From Streptomyces toxytricini (GTDB lineage Bacteria > Actinomycetota > Actinomycetes > Streptomycetales > Streptomycetaceae), in assembly GCF_014649915.1 (NCBI RefSeq), contig NZ_BMTY01000018.1:45403-100657 (forward strand): a DNA stretch of 55,255 nucleotides, given 5' to 3'. The notes under the pieces were generated by a model. The model was not told the origin of the DNA. It made no database searches and was given only the letters and a program-made list of their open reading frames with translations. A program made the position numbers and the translations under genes. Position 1 is the first letter of the stretch. The number at the start of each line of letters is the position of its first letter. Of the stretch, positions 1 to 8,034 are shown piece by piece.

Positions 1-699
1 CACCTCGCCCGGCTCCTCGTCCAGCAGGACGAAGGCGGCGTCCCCGGTCCGGGCGACCAGCGACCAGCCCGGGCCGTCCGCGCGCAGGGTGCGGGCGCCC
101 TCGCCCGCGAACGCCGACCGCACCCGGCCCGCCGGCGGCGGCGTGCGCGTGTACGCTCCGGCCTGCGCCAGCGCCCGCGCGAGCCCGGGGTGCGCCGCTG
201 CCGACGCGCCGCCGTCCGCGGCGACGCGCCCGCTCCACTCGGCCCACTCCCGGGCGACCTGGTCGGCCCCCAGCCGGCGCTGCACCGGCCCCCAGCCGTC
301 CGCGGACGGCGGGGCCAGCGGCACCCGCCCGGTGCCGTCCGCACCCTGCTCCGGATCGTGCGGCTCGGGCAGCCCCGACGCGGCGACCGTCAGCTCCAGC
401 GGCCACCCGGCGAGGGAGGCGACGACCGTGCGCTCGTCCGGCGACAGGTCGTACTCCATGCCGCAGTCCCAGGCCGCGATGGCGGCGGCGACCAGTGAGA
501 CGTCGTCCACGACGACCGTCCAGCGGGCCCCCTCCTCGTCCTGGCCGAGCACCAGCCCGTAGCCCTGCGGGTCCGGATCCACCCCGAGCAGCGCGCACGC
601 CTCGGGGAAGTCGTCGCCCAGCACGCTCGGAAACCCGGCCGGGGTCAGCAGCACCGCGGTCAGCACCCACAGGGAACCGCCGCCCTCGTCTTCGGACAC
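1..699 (-). CDS. Hypothetical protein, 3' end outside window
   Basis: A minus-strand reading frame starts at GTG 699 and stays open to base 1 (233 codons), so only the N-terminal part is here. A GGGAGG ribosome site lies about 4 bases before the GTG, and third codon positions are almost all G or C, which supports real coding. The protein begins MSEDEGGGSLWVLTAVLL and is acidic, rich in Asp, Glu, Ala and Gly, with no signal peptide or membrane segment I can recognise and no motif of a known enzyme. It is divergent from the MpaB-type gene downstream, with 138 bases between. I do not recognise the family. Confidence 0.6.
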   Translation of the reverse strand, partial: MSEDEGGGSLWVLTAVLLTPAGFPSVLGDDFPEACALLGVDPDPQGYGLVLGQDEEGARWTVVVDDVSLVAAAIAAWDCGMEYDLSPDERTVVASLAGWPLELTVAASGLPEPHDPEQGADGTGRVPLAPPSADGWGPVQRRLGADQVAREWAEWSGRVAADGGASAAAHPGLARALAQAGAYTRTPPPAGRVRSAFAGEGARTLRADGPGWSLVARTGDAAFVLLDEEPGEV

Positions 700-837
700 C
701 TGGCCTCCCGGTCTCTCGCCGCCCGTCGGCGCACCCTAACCAGCCGGTAACCTCCCCGTCGAGAGCCCGCGGGCCCCGATTTCCAAGGTCCCCACCTGCA
801 CGTAGAGTTGGGCGCCCGCCACAGAAAGGGGCATCCG

Positions 838-1752
838 GTGCAGCGCTACGACCGGCTGAGGGAGATCCTCGGGCTGGATCCGGACAAGGACTTCCTCGCG
901 ATCTACCGGCTCACCGCCACGTACGAGTTCCCCTGGGACTTCACCCGCGCCTTGGAGCTCGCCCTCTTCCGGACCTACGCGGTCCCCGGCATCGGCCGGC
1001 TGCTGGCCGAGACGGCGGAGTTCACCGAGCGCGCGCAGAAGCGCTACGACGACACGGCGCTGCTCCTCGACGCCGTCGTCGAGCACGGCTTCGCGCACGA
1101 GACGGCGCGCACCGCGATCCGCCGCATCAACCAGATGCACCGCAGCCACGACATCCCGAACGACGAGATGCGCTACGTGCTGTGCACGTTCGTGGTGATC
1201 CCCGCCCGCTGGCTCGACGCCTACGGCTGGCGGAAGATGACCCACCACGAGCGCCGGGCCTCCGCAAACTACTACGCCACGCTCGGTCGCCACATGGGCA
1301 TCAAGGACATTCCGGGCTCCTTCGAGGAGTTCGAGGCCGTCCTCGACGCCTACGAGGCGGAGCACTTCGGCTGGGACGAGGGCGGCCGTCGCGTCGCCGA
1401 CGCCACCCTCGACCTGCTGGCCTCCTGGTACCCCGCACCGCTCGCCCCCGCCGTGCGCGGCGCCAGCCTCGCGCTCCTGGACGACGCCCTGCTGGACGCC
1501 TTCCGCTTCGCGCGGCCCCACCCGCGCGTCCGCGGCCTGGTCAGGGGCGCGCTGCGGCTGCGGGGGCGGGCCGTCCGGCTGCTGCCCCCGCGCAGGGCCC
1601 CGCACTACGCCCGCCAGAACCCGGAGATCAAGGGCTACCGCGACGGCTATGACGTGGGCGAGCTCGGAACGTTCCCGATGCCCGGCCCCGGCGGCTGCCC
1701 CGTACCGCACCAGCGCCGGGCGAGCGGAGCCGGGGCCCAGCCCCCGGCCTGA
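838..1752 (+). CDS. MpaB-family (DUF2236-type) oxygenase
   Basis: 304 residues. The whole sequence has the look of the ER-bound oxygenase MpaB / latex-clearing-protein superfamily (DUF2236), helical haem-dependent oxygenases whose physiological substrates in Streptomyces are mostly unknown. Supporting features are the early Arg-Tyr-Asp-Asp-Thr segment, the 'RINQMH' helix with a conserved His near residue 103, and the 'TFVVIPARWLDAYGWR' helix. The C terminus is a Pro/Arg-rich tail. GTG 838 is preferred over the upstream in-frame GTG at 808 because AAAGGGG sits about 6 bases before it. It is monocistronic and convergent with the methyltransferase at 1799. Substrate cannot be read from sequence. 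Confidence 0.75.
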   Translation: MQRYDRLREILGLDPDKDFLAIYRLTATYEFPWDFTRALELALFRTYAVPGIGRLLAETAEFTERAQKRYDDTALLLDAVVEHGFAHETARTAIRRINQMHRSHDIPNDEMRYVLCTFVVIPARWLDAYGWRKMTHHERRASANYYATLGRHMGIKDIPGSFEEFEAVLDAYEAEHFGWDEGGRRVADATLDLLASWYPAPLAPAVRGASLALLDDALLDAFRFARPHPRVRGLVRGALRLRGRAVRLLPPRRAPHYARQNPEIKGYRDGYDVGELGTFPMPGPGGCPVPHQRRASGAGAQPPA

Positions 1753-1757
1753 TGCCG

Positions 1758-1775
1758 GGCGCCTCCGCGGGCGCC
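1758..1775. terminator. Short GC hairpin between convergent genes
   Basis: GGCGCC (1758-1763) and GGCGCC (1770-1775) pair across a 6-base loop. It lies between the stops of two convergent genes (1752 and 1799), as expected for a bidirectional terminator, but there is no U-tract and the stem is only 6 bp. Confidence 0.35.
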
Positions 1776-1798
1776 GCGTCCGGGGCCGTCGTACGTCC

Positions 1799-2464
1799 TC
1801 AGGGGCGGCGCACCGCGACGGCCAGGAAGCTGCTGTCGAGGTCCTCGTACGAGACGAGCTCCCAGCCCGAAGCGGCCAGCAGGGGGCGGAGGTTGTGCTC
1901 GGCCCGCAGGTCGTCCGGGGTCAGCTCGCGGCCCTGCCGCGCGGCCAGCGCCGCCCGCCCGATCGGGTGGAACAGGGCCAGCCGGCCGCCGGCACGCACC
2001 ACGCGGGCCAGCTCCCGCAGGCCCGCGGCCGGCTCGGGGAGGTGCGCGACCAGCCCGGACGCGAACACCGCGTCCAGCGCCGCGTCGCGCAGCGGCAGCC
2101 GGGCCGCGTCCGCGAGCAGCAGCACCCCCTGCGCGTCGCGTCCGGCCTGCCGCGCGGCGTCCAGCATCTGCGGCGTCAGGTCGGCTCCGAGTACCGATCC
2201 GTTCGGGCCGACGGCGGCCCGGAGTGCGGGCAGTGCCCGCCCGGTGCCGCAGCCCGCGTCGAGCACGCGGTCACCCGGCCGCAGCCCGAACCCGGCCACG
2301 GCCGCAGCGAAGGCGGGGCCGTCGTCGGGGAACTTCGCGTCCCACGCGGCGGCCCGCGCGCCGAAGAACTCCTGCACGTGCGTGTGGGTGTGCGGGGTGT
2401 CGGGGGCGGGAGCCGGAGCGGGACGGGCTGCGGGCTCGGGGGCGTGCGTGCGGTCCTCGGTCAT
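1799..2464 (-). CDS. Class I SAM-dependent methyltransferase
   Basis: 221 residues from ATG 2464. Motif I of the Rossmann-fold methyltransferases is clear ('VLDAGCGTGRALP', about residues 67-79), followed by 'GADLTPQMLDAAR' (motif II acidic loop) and 'LDAVFASGLVAHLPEPAAGLREL' region typical of the UbiE/Methyltransf_11 type. It is predicted to be soluble and to transfer a methyl group from S-adenosylmethionine to an unidentified small molecule. The first ~30 residues are Pro/Ala-rich with a His-Thr repeat. An upstream in-frame start at 2653 would run into the divergent MHYT gene, so ATG 2464 is chosen. Convergent with the MpaB gene. Confidence 0.85.
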   Translation of the reverse strand: MTEDRTHAPEPAARPAPAPAPDTPHTHTHVQEFFGARAAAWDAKFPDDGPAFAAAVAGFGLRPGDRVLDAGCGTGRALPALRAAVGPNGSVLGADLTPQMLDAARQAGRDAQGVLLLADAARLPLRDAALDAVFASGLVAHLPEPAAGLRELARVVRAGGRLALFHPIGRAALAARQGRELTPDDLRAEHNLRPLLAASGWELVSYEDLDSSFLAVAVRRP

Positions 2465-2620
2465 GGGCACATGATCCCGCACCGCGCCGACCTTCCCCCG
2501 GGTCCCGGTCCGCCGGGCAAGCTGTCGCGCACTGCGGTCGGACCCGGACCTTTCTCTGTCATATTCCAGCAGTTCCAGCGGCTTTCGAAATGCGTCCCCT
2601 GTTCGCGCCCTCACCCGCAC

Positions 2621-2626
2621 TAGCGT
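2621..2626 (+). promoter_or_regulatory. Possible -10 hexamer TAGCGT of the MHYT gene
   Basis: TAGCGT fits the actinobacterial TANNNT -10 pattern and ends 9 bases before ATG 2636, so the transcript would have little or no leader. No clear -35 is seen. Confidence 0.35.
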
Positions 2627-2635
2627 CCCGGGGCC

Positions 2636-3409
2636 ATGGGACACCTCGACCACGCGGCGTACGGCTGGCTGACGCCCGTCCTGTCATATGCGCTGGCATC
2701 CGCCGGCGCCGCCCTCGGCCTGCGCTGCACCGTCCGCGCGCTCGCCGCGACCGGAGCCGCCCGCCGCAACTGGCTCCTCACCGCGGCCTCCGCCATCGGC
2801 ACCGGCATCTGGACCATGCACTTCGTCGCGATGCTCGGCTTCCGCGTCACCGGCACCGAGATCCGCTACGACGTGCCTCTGACCGTCCTCGGGCTGGTCG
2901 TCGCCGTCGTGGTCGTCGGCGCCGGGCTCTTCGCCGTCGGGTACGGGCAGGGCCGCGGCCGGGCCCTGGCCGTCGGCGGCCTCACCACCGGCCTCGGCGT
3001 CGCCGGCATGCACTACCTGGGGATGGCCGCCCTCCGCCTGCACGGCAGCGTCACCTACGACCCGGCCGCCGTCGCGCTGTCCGTCGCCGTCGCCGTCGCC
3101 GCGGCCACCGCCGCCCTCTGGGCGGCGCTCCACACCAGGACGCCCGCGGCCGTCACGGTCGCCTCGCTCGTCATGGGCGCCGCCGTCAGCAGCATGCACT
3201 ACACCGGCATGGCGGCCGTCGGGGTCCGCGTCGTCCCCTCCGACCGGGCCCTGCCGGGGGCGACCGCGATGCAGTTCGTCTTCCCGCTCGCCGTGGGGCT
3301 CGGCTCGTACCTCTTCCTCACCGCGGCGTTCGTCGCGCTCTCCCCGACCGCCGCCGGGCGGGCGGCCGCCCCCTCCGCCCCCGCCGCATCCCCGGCTGCC
3401 GCCCGCTGA
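2636..3409 (+). CDS. MHYT-domain integral membrane sensor
   Basis: 257 residues, mostly membrane-embedded (about seven hydrophobic helices). Three diagnostic MHYT-type motifs are present at residues 61 (MHFVAM), 125 (MHYLGM) and 187 (MHYTGM). In characterised relatives the Met/His residues have been proposed to bind copper and sense O2, CO or NO; there is no attached output domain here. The next gene, a conservon histidine kinase with a nitrate/nitrite-sensing-type extracellular domain, begins 32 bases downstream on the same strand, so the two are probably cotranscribed and the MHYT protein may feed into that signalling complex (inference). Confidence 0.85.
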   Translation: MGHLDHAAYGWLTPVLSYALASAGAALGLRCTVRALAATGAARRNWLLTAASAIGTGIWTMHFVAMLGFRVTGTEIRYDVPLTVLGLVVAVVVVGAGLFAVGYGQGRGRALAVGGLTTGLGVAGMHYLGMAALRLHGSVTYDPAAVALSVAVAVAAATAALWAALHTRTPAAVTVASLVMGAAVSSMHYTGMAAVGVRVVPSDRALPGATAMQFVFPLAVGLGSYLFLTAAFVALSPTAAGRAAAPSAPAASPAAAR

Positions 3410-3441
3410 CCGGTCCCGACCCGCCCCGGAACGAGGAGCAG

Positions 3442-5868
3442 ATGCCCACACCCCCGAGACAGCCGGAAGCAGCGGCGCCGCCGACTCGGCCCGTCCCCGG
3501 CGCCCGCGCCCGCCTCCACCGCCCGGCGACGGTCCGCGCGAAGGTCGTCTCGCTCCTCATGGTTCCCGTCGTCGCGCTGCTCGCCCTCTGGGGCCTCACC
3601 ACAGTCGGCACCGCCCAGGACATCGCCCGCATGAGCCGCGTCCGGGACATCGACCGGCAGATCCGCATGCCCGTCGCCGCCACCGTGAGCGAACTCCAGG
3701 CCGAACGCCGCGCCGCCGTACGCCTCCTCGCGGCCCCCGCGCCGGCCGGCGAGCGCGCCGCCGACCTGGAGAAGCAGGTGCGGCGCACCGACGCCGCGGT
3801 CCGGCGGCTCCGCCTCGGCGACCGGCACACCGTGGCCGAATCCGGCGGACAGCGCACCGCTGTCGTCGTCCGGCTGCGGGAGTTCGTCGCGGCCGCCGAG
3901 GGCCTCGGCTCCCTGCGCCAAGACGTCGCCGACCGCCGGGCGGCGCCGGACGCCGCCTACGAGACGTACAACCGCGCGGTCGACGCCGCCCTCGCCGTCC
4001 TCGGCTCCCTCGCCGGCGGCGACCGGCCCGACCTCGGCACCGACGCCCGGGTCCTGCTGGAGTTCACCCGGGCGGGGGAGCTCCTCTCCCGCGAGGACGC
4101 GCTGATGGCGGCGCCCGGCCCGCGCACCGCCGAATCGATTCGCCGTCTCGCCGGCCTCGTCGAGGCGCGCCGCACCCTCACCGCCGGCGCTGCCCACGAC
4201 CTGCCTGCCGCCGTGCGTGACGCCTGGCGGTCCGCCGCAAGGAGCTCCGCGTACGCCGAGCTCACCGCCGCCGAGGACCGCGCCTTGGCGGCGGCCCCCC
4301 AGCCGAGCAGGAGCCCGGCCAGGGACGCGGCGAAGGATGCCGCGAAAGACCCGGCCGGGGGCGCGGCCAAGGAGGCCGCTCAGCAGCCGCCCGCCGGCTG
4401 GGACGCCGCGTACGCCTCCGTCGGCGCCTCCCTGCGCGACATCGAGGCCGCCGCGTACGCCGCCGCCGCGGACCGCGGCGACCCGGTCGCCCGGGGCGTC
4501 CTCGGCCCCGCCGGCGCGGCCGTCCTGCTCGGGCTGCTCGCCGTCTGTGCCGCGCTCGCGATCTCCGTGCGCATCGGCCGCGGGCTCGTCGTCGAACTCG
4601 CCGCCCTCCGCGACACCGCGCTGGACATCGCCCGCCGCCGGCTGCCCCATGCCATGGAGCGCCTCCGCGCCGGGCAGGACATCGACATCGAGGCCGAGGC
4701 CCCGCCCGGGCCGGCCGCCGAGGGCGAGATCGCCCAGGTGGGGGAGGCGCTGGCCACTGTGCACCGGGCCGCGCTCGCAGCCGCCGCGGAGCGGGCCGAG
4801 CTCGCCGGCGGCATCGGCGGCGTCTTCGTCAACCTCGCCCGCCGCAGCCAGGTCCTCGTCCACAAGCAGCTCACCCTGCTCGACTCGATGGAGCGCCGCG
4901 CGGACGACCCCGCCGAACTGGGCGACCTCTTCCGCCTCGACCACCTCACCACCCGTATGCGGCGGCACGCCGAAAGCCTGATCATCCTGTCGGGCGCCGC
5001 CCCGGGAAGGGCCTGGCGCATGCCTGTTCCGCTGTCCGGCGTGGTGCGGGCCGCCGTCTCCGAGATCGAGGAGTACCAGCGCGTCGAGGTGCGCGGGCTC
5101 GCCGATGCCGCCGTCGCGGGCGCGGCCGTCGCCGACCTCACGCACCTCCTCGCCGAACTGATCGAGAACGCCGCCCAGTTCTCCCCGCCCCACACCGCGG
5201 TCCGGGTCGGCGGCGAGCCGGTCGGCGCCGGGTACGTCCTGGAGGTCGAGGACCGCGGACTGGGCATGGGCCGGGAGACCCTCGGCGAGGCCAACCGGCG
5301 GATCGCGCAGTCGGGTGCCCTGGACCTGTTCGACAGCGACCGGCTCGGGCTGTTCGTGGTGAGCCGCCTCGCGGCCCGGCACGGCGTACGCGTCCACCTG
5401 CAGCCCTCGCCGTACGGCGGCACCACCGCGGTGGTGCTGCTGCCGAAGCCCCTCCTCCAGGGCGCACCGGAGCCGGAACCGGCCGTGCTGGCCGCGGCGG
5501 AGCCCGGGTTCGCCGGGGCCGGGGGGTCGCCGGGGGAGGGCGCCTCGGCGGACGCAGGGCCGCCGGCCCCGCCGCAGGCGCGTCCGGGAGCGGCCGTGCC
5601 GCCGCCCCCGCCCCGCACCGCGGCCGTCGCCGTGCCCGCCCCCGCGCCGGGCGGGCTGCCGCGCCGGACGCGCCAGGCCGGCCTGGCGCCGCAGCTGCGC
5701 GTGCGGCCGCAGCCGCAGGGGCCGCCGGCCGCGGCCCGCCCGGCCGGGGAGGACGCGGGGCCCAGCCCGGAACAGGCCAGGGACCGGATGGCGGCCTACC
5801 GGGCCGGCTGGGCCCGGGGTGCACAGGAGGAGCCCGCCCGCCCGGGCGGCGAAGGAGACACACGATGA
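3442..5868 (+). CDS. cvnA: Conservon histidine kinase (nitrate/nitrite-sensing type), CvnA
   Basis: 808 residues. One membrane helix near residues 32-55, an Ala/Arg-rich extracytoplasmic region resembling the nitrate- and nitrite-sensing (NIT) domain to about residue 340, a second helix near 351-378, a HAMP-like linker, a helical dimerisation part, then a HATPase domain with the N-box 'LLAELIENAAQFSP' (from about residue 569) and the G-box 'EDRGLGMG'. The last ~140 residues are a Pro/Ala-rich disordered tail. ATG 3442 has GAGGAG just upstream. Its stop overlaps the next start (ATGA), so it is translationally coupled to cvnB. Conservon kinases form membrane complexes with the roadblock, DUF742 and GTPase partners; no response regulator is encoded nearby. 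Confidence 0.9.
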   Translation: MPTPPRQPEAAAPPTRPVPGARARLHRPATVRAKVVSLLMVPVVALLALWGLTTVGTAQDIARMSRVRDIDRQIRMPVAATVSELQAERRAAVRLLAAPAPAGERAADLEKQVRRTDAAVRRLRLGDRHTVAESGGQRTAVVVRLREFVAAAEGLGSLRQDVADRRAAPDAAYETYNRAVDAALAVLGSLAGGDRPDLGTDARVLLEFTRAGELLSREDALMAAPGPRTAESIRRLAGLVEARRTLTAGAAHDLPAAVRDAWRSAARSSAYAELTAAEDRALAAAPQPSRSPARDAAKDAAKDPAGGAAKEAAQQPPAGWDAAYASVGASLRDIEAAAYAAAADRGDPVARGVLGPAGAAVLLGLLAVCAALAISVRIGRGLVVELAALRDTALDIARRRLPHAMERLRAGQDIDIEAEAPPGPAAEGEIAQVGEALATVHRAALAAAAERAELAGGIGGVFVNLARRSQVLVHKQLTLLDSMERRADDPAELGDLFRLDHLTTRMRRHAESLIILSGAAPGRAWRMPVPLSGVVRAAVSEIEEYQRVEVRGLADAAVAGAAVADLTHLLAELIENAAQFSPPHTAVRVGGEPVGAGYVLEVEDRGLGMGRETLGEANRRIAQSGALDLFDSDRLGLFVVSRLAARHGVRVHLQPSPYGGTTAVVLLPKPLLQGAPEPEPAVLAAAEPGFAGAGGSPGEGASADAGPPAPPQARPGAAVPPPPPRTAAVAVPAPAPGGLPRRTRQAGLAPQLRVRPQPQGPPAAARPAGEDAGPSPEQARDRMAAYRAGWARGAQEEPARPGGEGDTR

Positions 5869-6311
5869 TCGAGCACCAGGCATACGGCAGCGTTGCCGGC
5901 ATCCCCGCGCGAGGCGGCCTCGACTGGCTGCTGGACGAGCTGGTGGCCCGGGTCCGGGAGGTCCGCCACGCAGTGGTCCTCTCCCACGACGGGCTCGCGG
6001 TCGGTGCGTCCAGCGCACTGGACCGTGAGGACGCGGACCACCTGGCCGCCGTCGCATCCGGCTTCCACAGCCTCGCCAAGGGCGCGGGCCGGCACTTCCA
6101 CACCGGGGGCGTGCGCCAGACGCTGGTGGAGATGGACGAGGGGTTCCTCTTCGTCGCCGCCGCAGGGGACGGCTCGTGCCTGGCCGTCCTCAGCGGCGCC
6201 GGCACCGACGTCGGGCTGGTCGCGTACGAGATGGCCCGGCTCGTGAAGCGCGTCGGAGAACACCTGCAGACCCGGCCGCGGTCCGCGGCCCGGCCTCCGG
6301 CCGCAGGGTGA
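5865..6311 (+). CDS. cvnB: Roadblock/LC7-domain protein, CvnB
   Basis: 148 residues forming one Roadblock/LC7 domain: 'LDWLLDELVARV' helix, 'VVLSHDGLAVGAS' strand-turn and the glycine-rich C-terminal strands. In conservons this small protein is the likely regulator (GAP/GEF-like or scaffold) of the CvnD GTPase. ATG 5865 overlaps the cvnA stop by four bases, and its own TGA overlaps the next GTG, so the operon is tightly coupled. A second, clearly homologous roadblock gene lies at 7522, beyond cvnD. The extra ~15 residues at the C terminus are Arg/Pro-rich. Confidence 0.92.
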   Translation: MIEHQAYGSVAGIPARGGLDWLLDELVARVREVRHAVVLSHDGLAVGASSALDREDADHLAAVASGFHSLAKGAGRHFHTGGVRQTLVEMDEGFLFVAAAGDGSCLAVLSGAGTDVGLVAYEMARLVKRVGEHLQTRPRSAARPPAAG

Positions 6312-6703
6312 GCGCGACGGCCGGGCCGGCGGACGGCGGCCGCTGGTACGACGCCGACGCGGGTCCGCTCGTGCGCCCGTACGCGGTGACGGGAGGGCGT
6401 ACGAAGCCCGGACCGCACGGCGTCCGCTTCGACCTGATCGCCCTGGTGGCGGTGGAGGCCGGATCCGCCGCGGGCACCGTGCCCGGGCCGGAGCACGAGG
6501 CCCTGCTGCGGCTGTGCCGGACGGGGACGCAGTCGGTGGCCGAGCTCGCCGCCGACGCCGACCTGCCCGTCGGCGTGGTGCGGGTGCTGCTCGGCGATCT
6601 GCTGGAGGCGGGACACGTCCGCGTCGGCCGGCCGGTGCCGCCGGCCCGGCTTCCGGAGACGCGGATCCTGCGGGAAGTCATCGAGGGATTGAGAGCACTG
6701 TGA
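6308..6703 (+). CDS. cvnC: DUF742-domain protein, CvnC
   Basis: 131 residues starting at GTG 6308, which overlaps the cvnB stop. The pattern 'LVRPYAVTGGRTKP' near residue 20 followed by 'FDLIALV' and a winged-helix-like segment ('VAELAADADLPVGVVRVLLGDLLEAGHV') is the DUF742 signature. DUF742 proteins accompany CvnB and CvnD and have a helix-turn-helix-like fold, but direct DNA binding is not established. The stop overlaps the ATG of cvnD. A longer in-frame start upstream would overlap cvnB extensively and lacks a ribosome site. Confidence 0.9.
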   Translation: MSATAGPADGGRWYDADAGPLVRPYAVTGGRTKPGPHGVRFDLIALVAVEAGSAAGTVPGPEHEALLRLCRTGTQSVAELAADADLPVGVVRVLLGDLLEAGHVRVGRPVPPARLPETRILREVIEGLRAL

Positions 6704-7365
6704 TGCAACGACACGATGTGGCCGCCGGCCCCGAGACGGCCGCCGAGACGGCCGCCGGGGCGGACGAGGGCCCGGACGCGGCGGCGCTGTCGCTGAAGAT
6801 CCTCGTCGCGGGCGGCTTCGGGGTCGGCAAGACCACGATGGTCGGCGCGGTCAGCGAGATCAGGCCGCTACGGACGGAGGAGCGGCTCAGCGAGGCCGGC
6901 GAGATGGTCGACGACACCGGAGGGGTGGAGCGCAAGACCACCACGACCGTGGCGATGGACTTCGGGCGGATCACCATCCGGTCCGGGCTCTCCCTGTACC
7001 TGTTCGGGACGCCCGGCCAGGACCGGTTCTGGTTCCTGTGGGACGAGCTGGCGCAGGGCGCCCTCGGGGCGGTGGTGCTGGCGGACACGCGGCGGCTGCA
7101 GGACTGCTTCCCGGCGGTGGACTACTTCGAGCACCGGCGCATCCCGTTCGTCGTGGCCGTCAACTGCTTCAGCGACTCCGGGCGCTACGCGGCGGACGAG
7201 GTGGCGCGCGCCCTGGACCTGGAGCGGGGGACTCCGGTGGTGCTGTGCGACGCGCGGGACCGCGACTCCGGGAAGGAAGTGCTGATCAGGCTCGTCGAGT
7301 ACGCCGGGCGCGTGCACACGGCGCGGCTGCTGGAGGCCGTGGAGGCGGGGCCCGGCTCCGGCTGA
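6703..7365 (+). CDS. cvnD: Conservon ATP/GTP-binding protein, CvnD
   Basis: 220 residues. Walker A / G1 loop GGFGVGKTT at residues 37-45, the G3-like 'FGTPGQDRFWF', and a later 'VVAVNCF' in the NKxD position where the canonical Lys-Asp is not conserved, as usual for this MglA-like family. It is the small GTPase switch of the conservon, expected to cycle on the cytoplasmic side of the CvnA complex. ATG 6703 overlaps the stop of cvnC. The N-terminal 30 residues are an acidic Ala/Glu-rich extension. It ends the tightly coupled part of the operon. Confidence 0.92.
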   Translation: MQRHDVAAGPETAAETAAGADEGPDAAALSLKILVAGGFGVGKTTMVGAVSEIRPLRTEERLSEAGEMVDDTGGVERKTTTTVAMDFGRITIRSGLSLYLFGTPGQDRFWFLWDELAQGALGAVVLADTRRLQDCFPAVDYFEHRRIPFVVAVNCFSDSGRYAADEVARALDLERGTPVVLCDARDRDSGKEVLIRLVEYAGRVHTARLLEAVEAGPGSG

Positions 7366-7521
7366 GGGGAGGCCCGTCCCGTCGGGCCGGCCCGTGTTGC
7401 CGAGTCCTTCCTTCTCCGCGGGGCGTCCTCCTTGCCGGGGAGCCACTGGTGGGGAAGGCTTGCGGCACTGGTACGCGGGGTGAGGCGCGGCCGCGGCGGC
7501 GCCGACGGGGAGGGGCTCGAC

Positions 7522-7920
7522 ATGGCATGGGACAAGCAGCTCGACTGGCTGCTGGACGACCTGTCCCGCAGGGTCCGGCAGGTGCGGCACGCAGTGGTGC
7601 TCTCCAACGACGGCCTGGTCACGGGCGCGAGCGCGGGCCTGGTCCGCGAGGACGCCGAGTACCTGGCCGCCGTGGCGGCGGGGCTCCAGAGCCTGGCCAA
7701 GGGGTCGGGCCGGCACTTCGGGGCGGGCGAAGTGCGGCAGACGATGGTCGAGTTCGACGAAGGGGTCCTCTTCGTCATGGCGGCCGGGGCGGGCAGCTCG
7801 CTGTGCGTGCTGAGCGCGGCGGACTCGGACGTCGGCCAGGTCGCGTACGAGATGACGCTGCTGGTCAACCGGGTGGGAGAGCACCTGGGGGTGGCCGAGC
7901 GGCGGATCACCGGGGGGTGA
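7522..7920 (+). CDS. Second roadblock/LC7-domain protein
   Basis: 132 residues, very similar along its whole length to CvnB at 5865: both share 'LDWLLD', 'VRHAVVLS', 'SLAKG.GRHF', 'VRQT' and 'VAYEM'. ATG 7522 has the strong ribosome site GGGGAGGGG upstream. It lies 156 bases after cvnD on the same strand, so it may be a fifth, more loosely coupled member of the conservon or an independently expressed paralogue made by tandem duplication. The duplicate suggests the GTPase may have two alternative roadblock partners (inference). Confidence 0.88.
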   Translation: MAWDKQLDWLLDDLSRRVRQVRHAVVLSNDGLVTGASAGLVREDAEYLAAVAAGLQSLAKGSGRHFGAGEVRQTMVEFDEGVLFVMAAGAGSSLCVLSAADSDVGQVAYEMTLLVNRVGEHLGVAERRITGG

Positions 7921-8034
7921 CGGAAGGCCAGGCCGCGTCGGCGCGGCAAGAGTTGTCCACAGGCCTCGCGCAGGGTGGCGGCAGCGGGCTACCTTCGTCA
8001 CACAGAGTGATCTCGATGTGTGAGGGGGACGGCC

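Noticed and set aside
3199..6057. Very long minus-strand open frame opposite cvnA
   Set aside because: High GC leaves antisense frames open; the plus-strand protein has clear domains and coupled starts, while this frame reads as Gly/Arg/Pro-rich nonsense.
7366..7521. Extended N-terminus of the second roadblock protein from GTG 7432
   Set aside because: ATG 7522 has a much stronger ribosome site and aligns with the start of CvnB.
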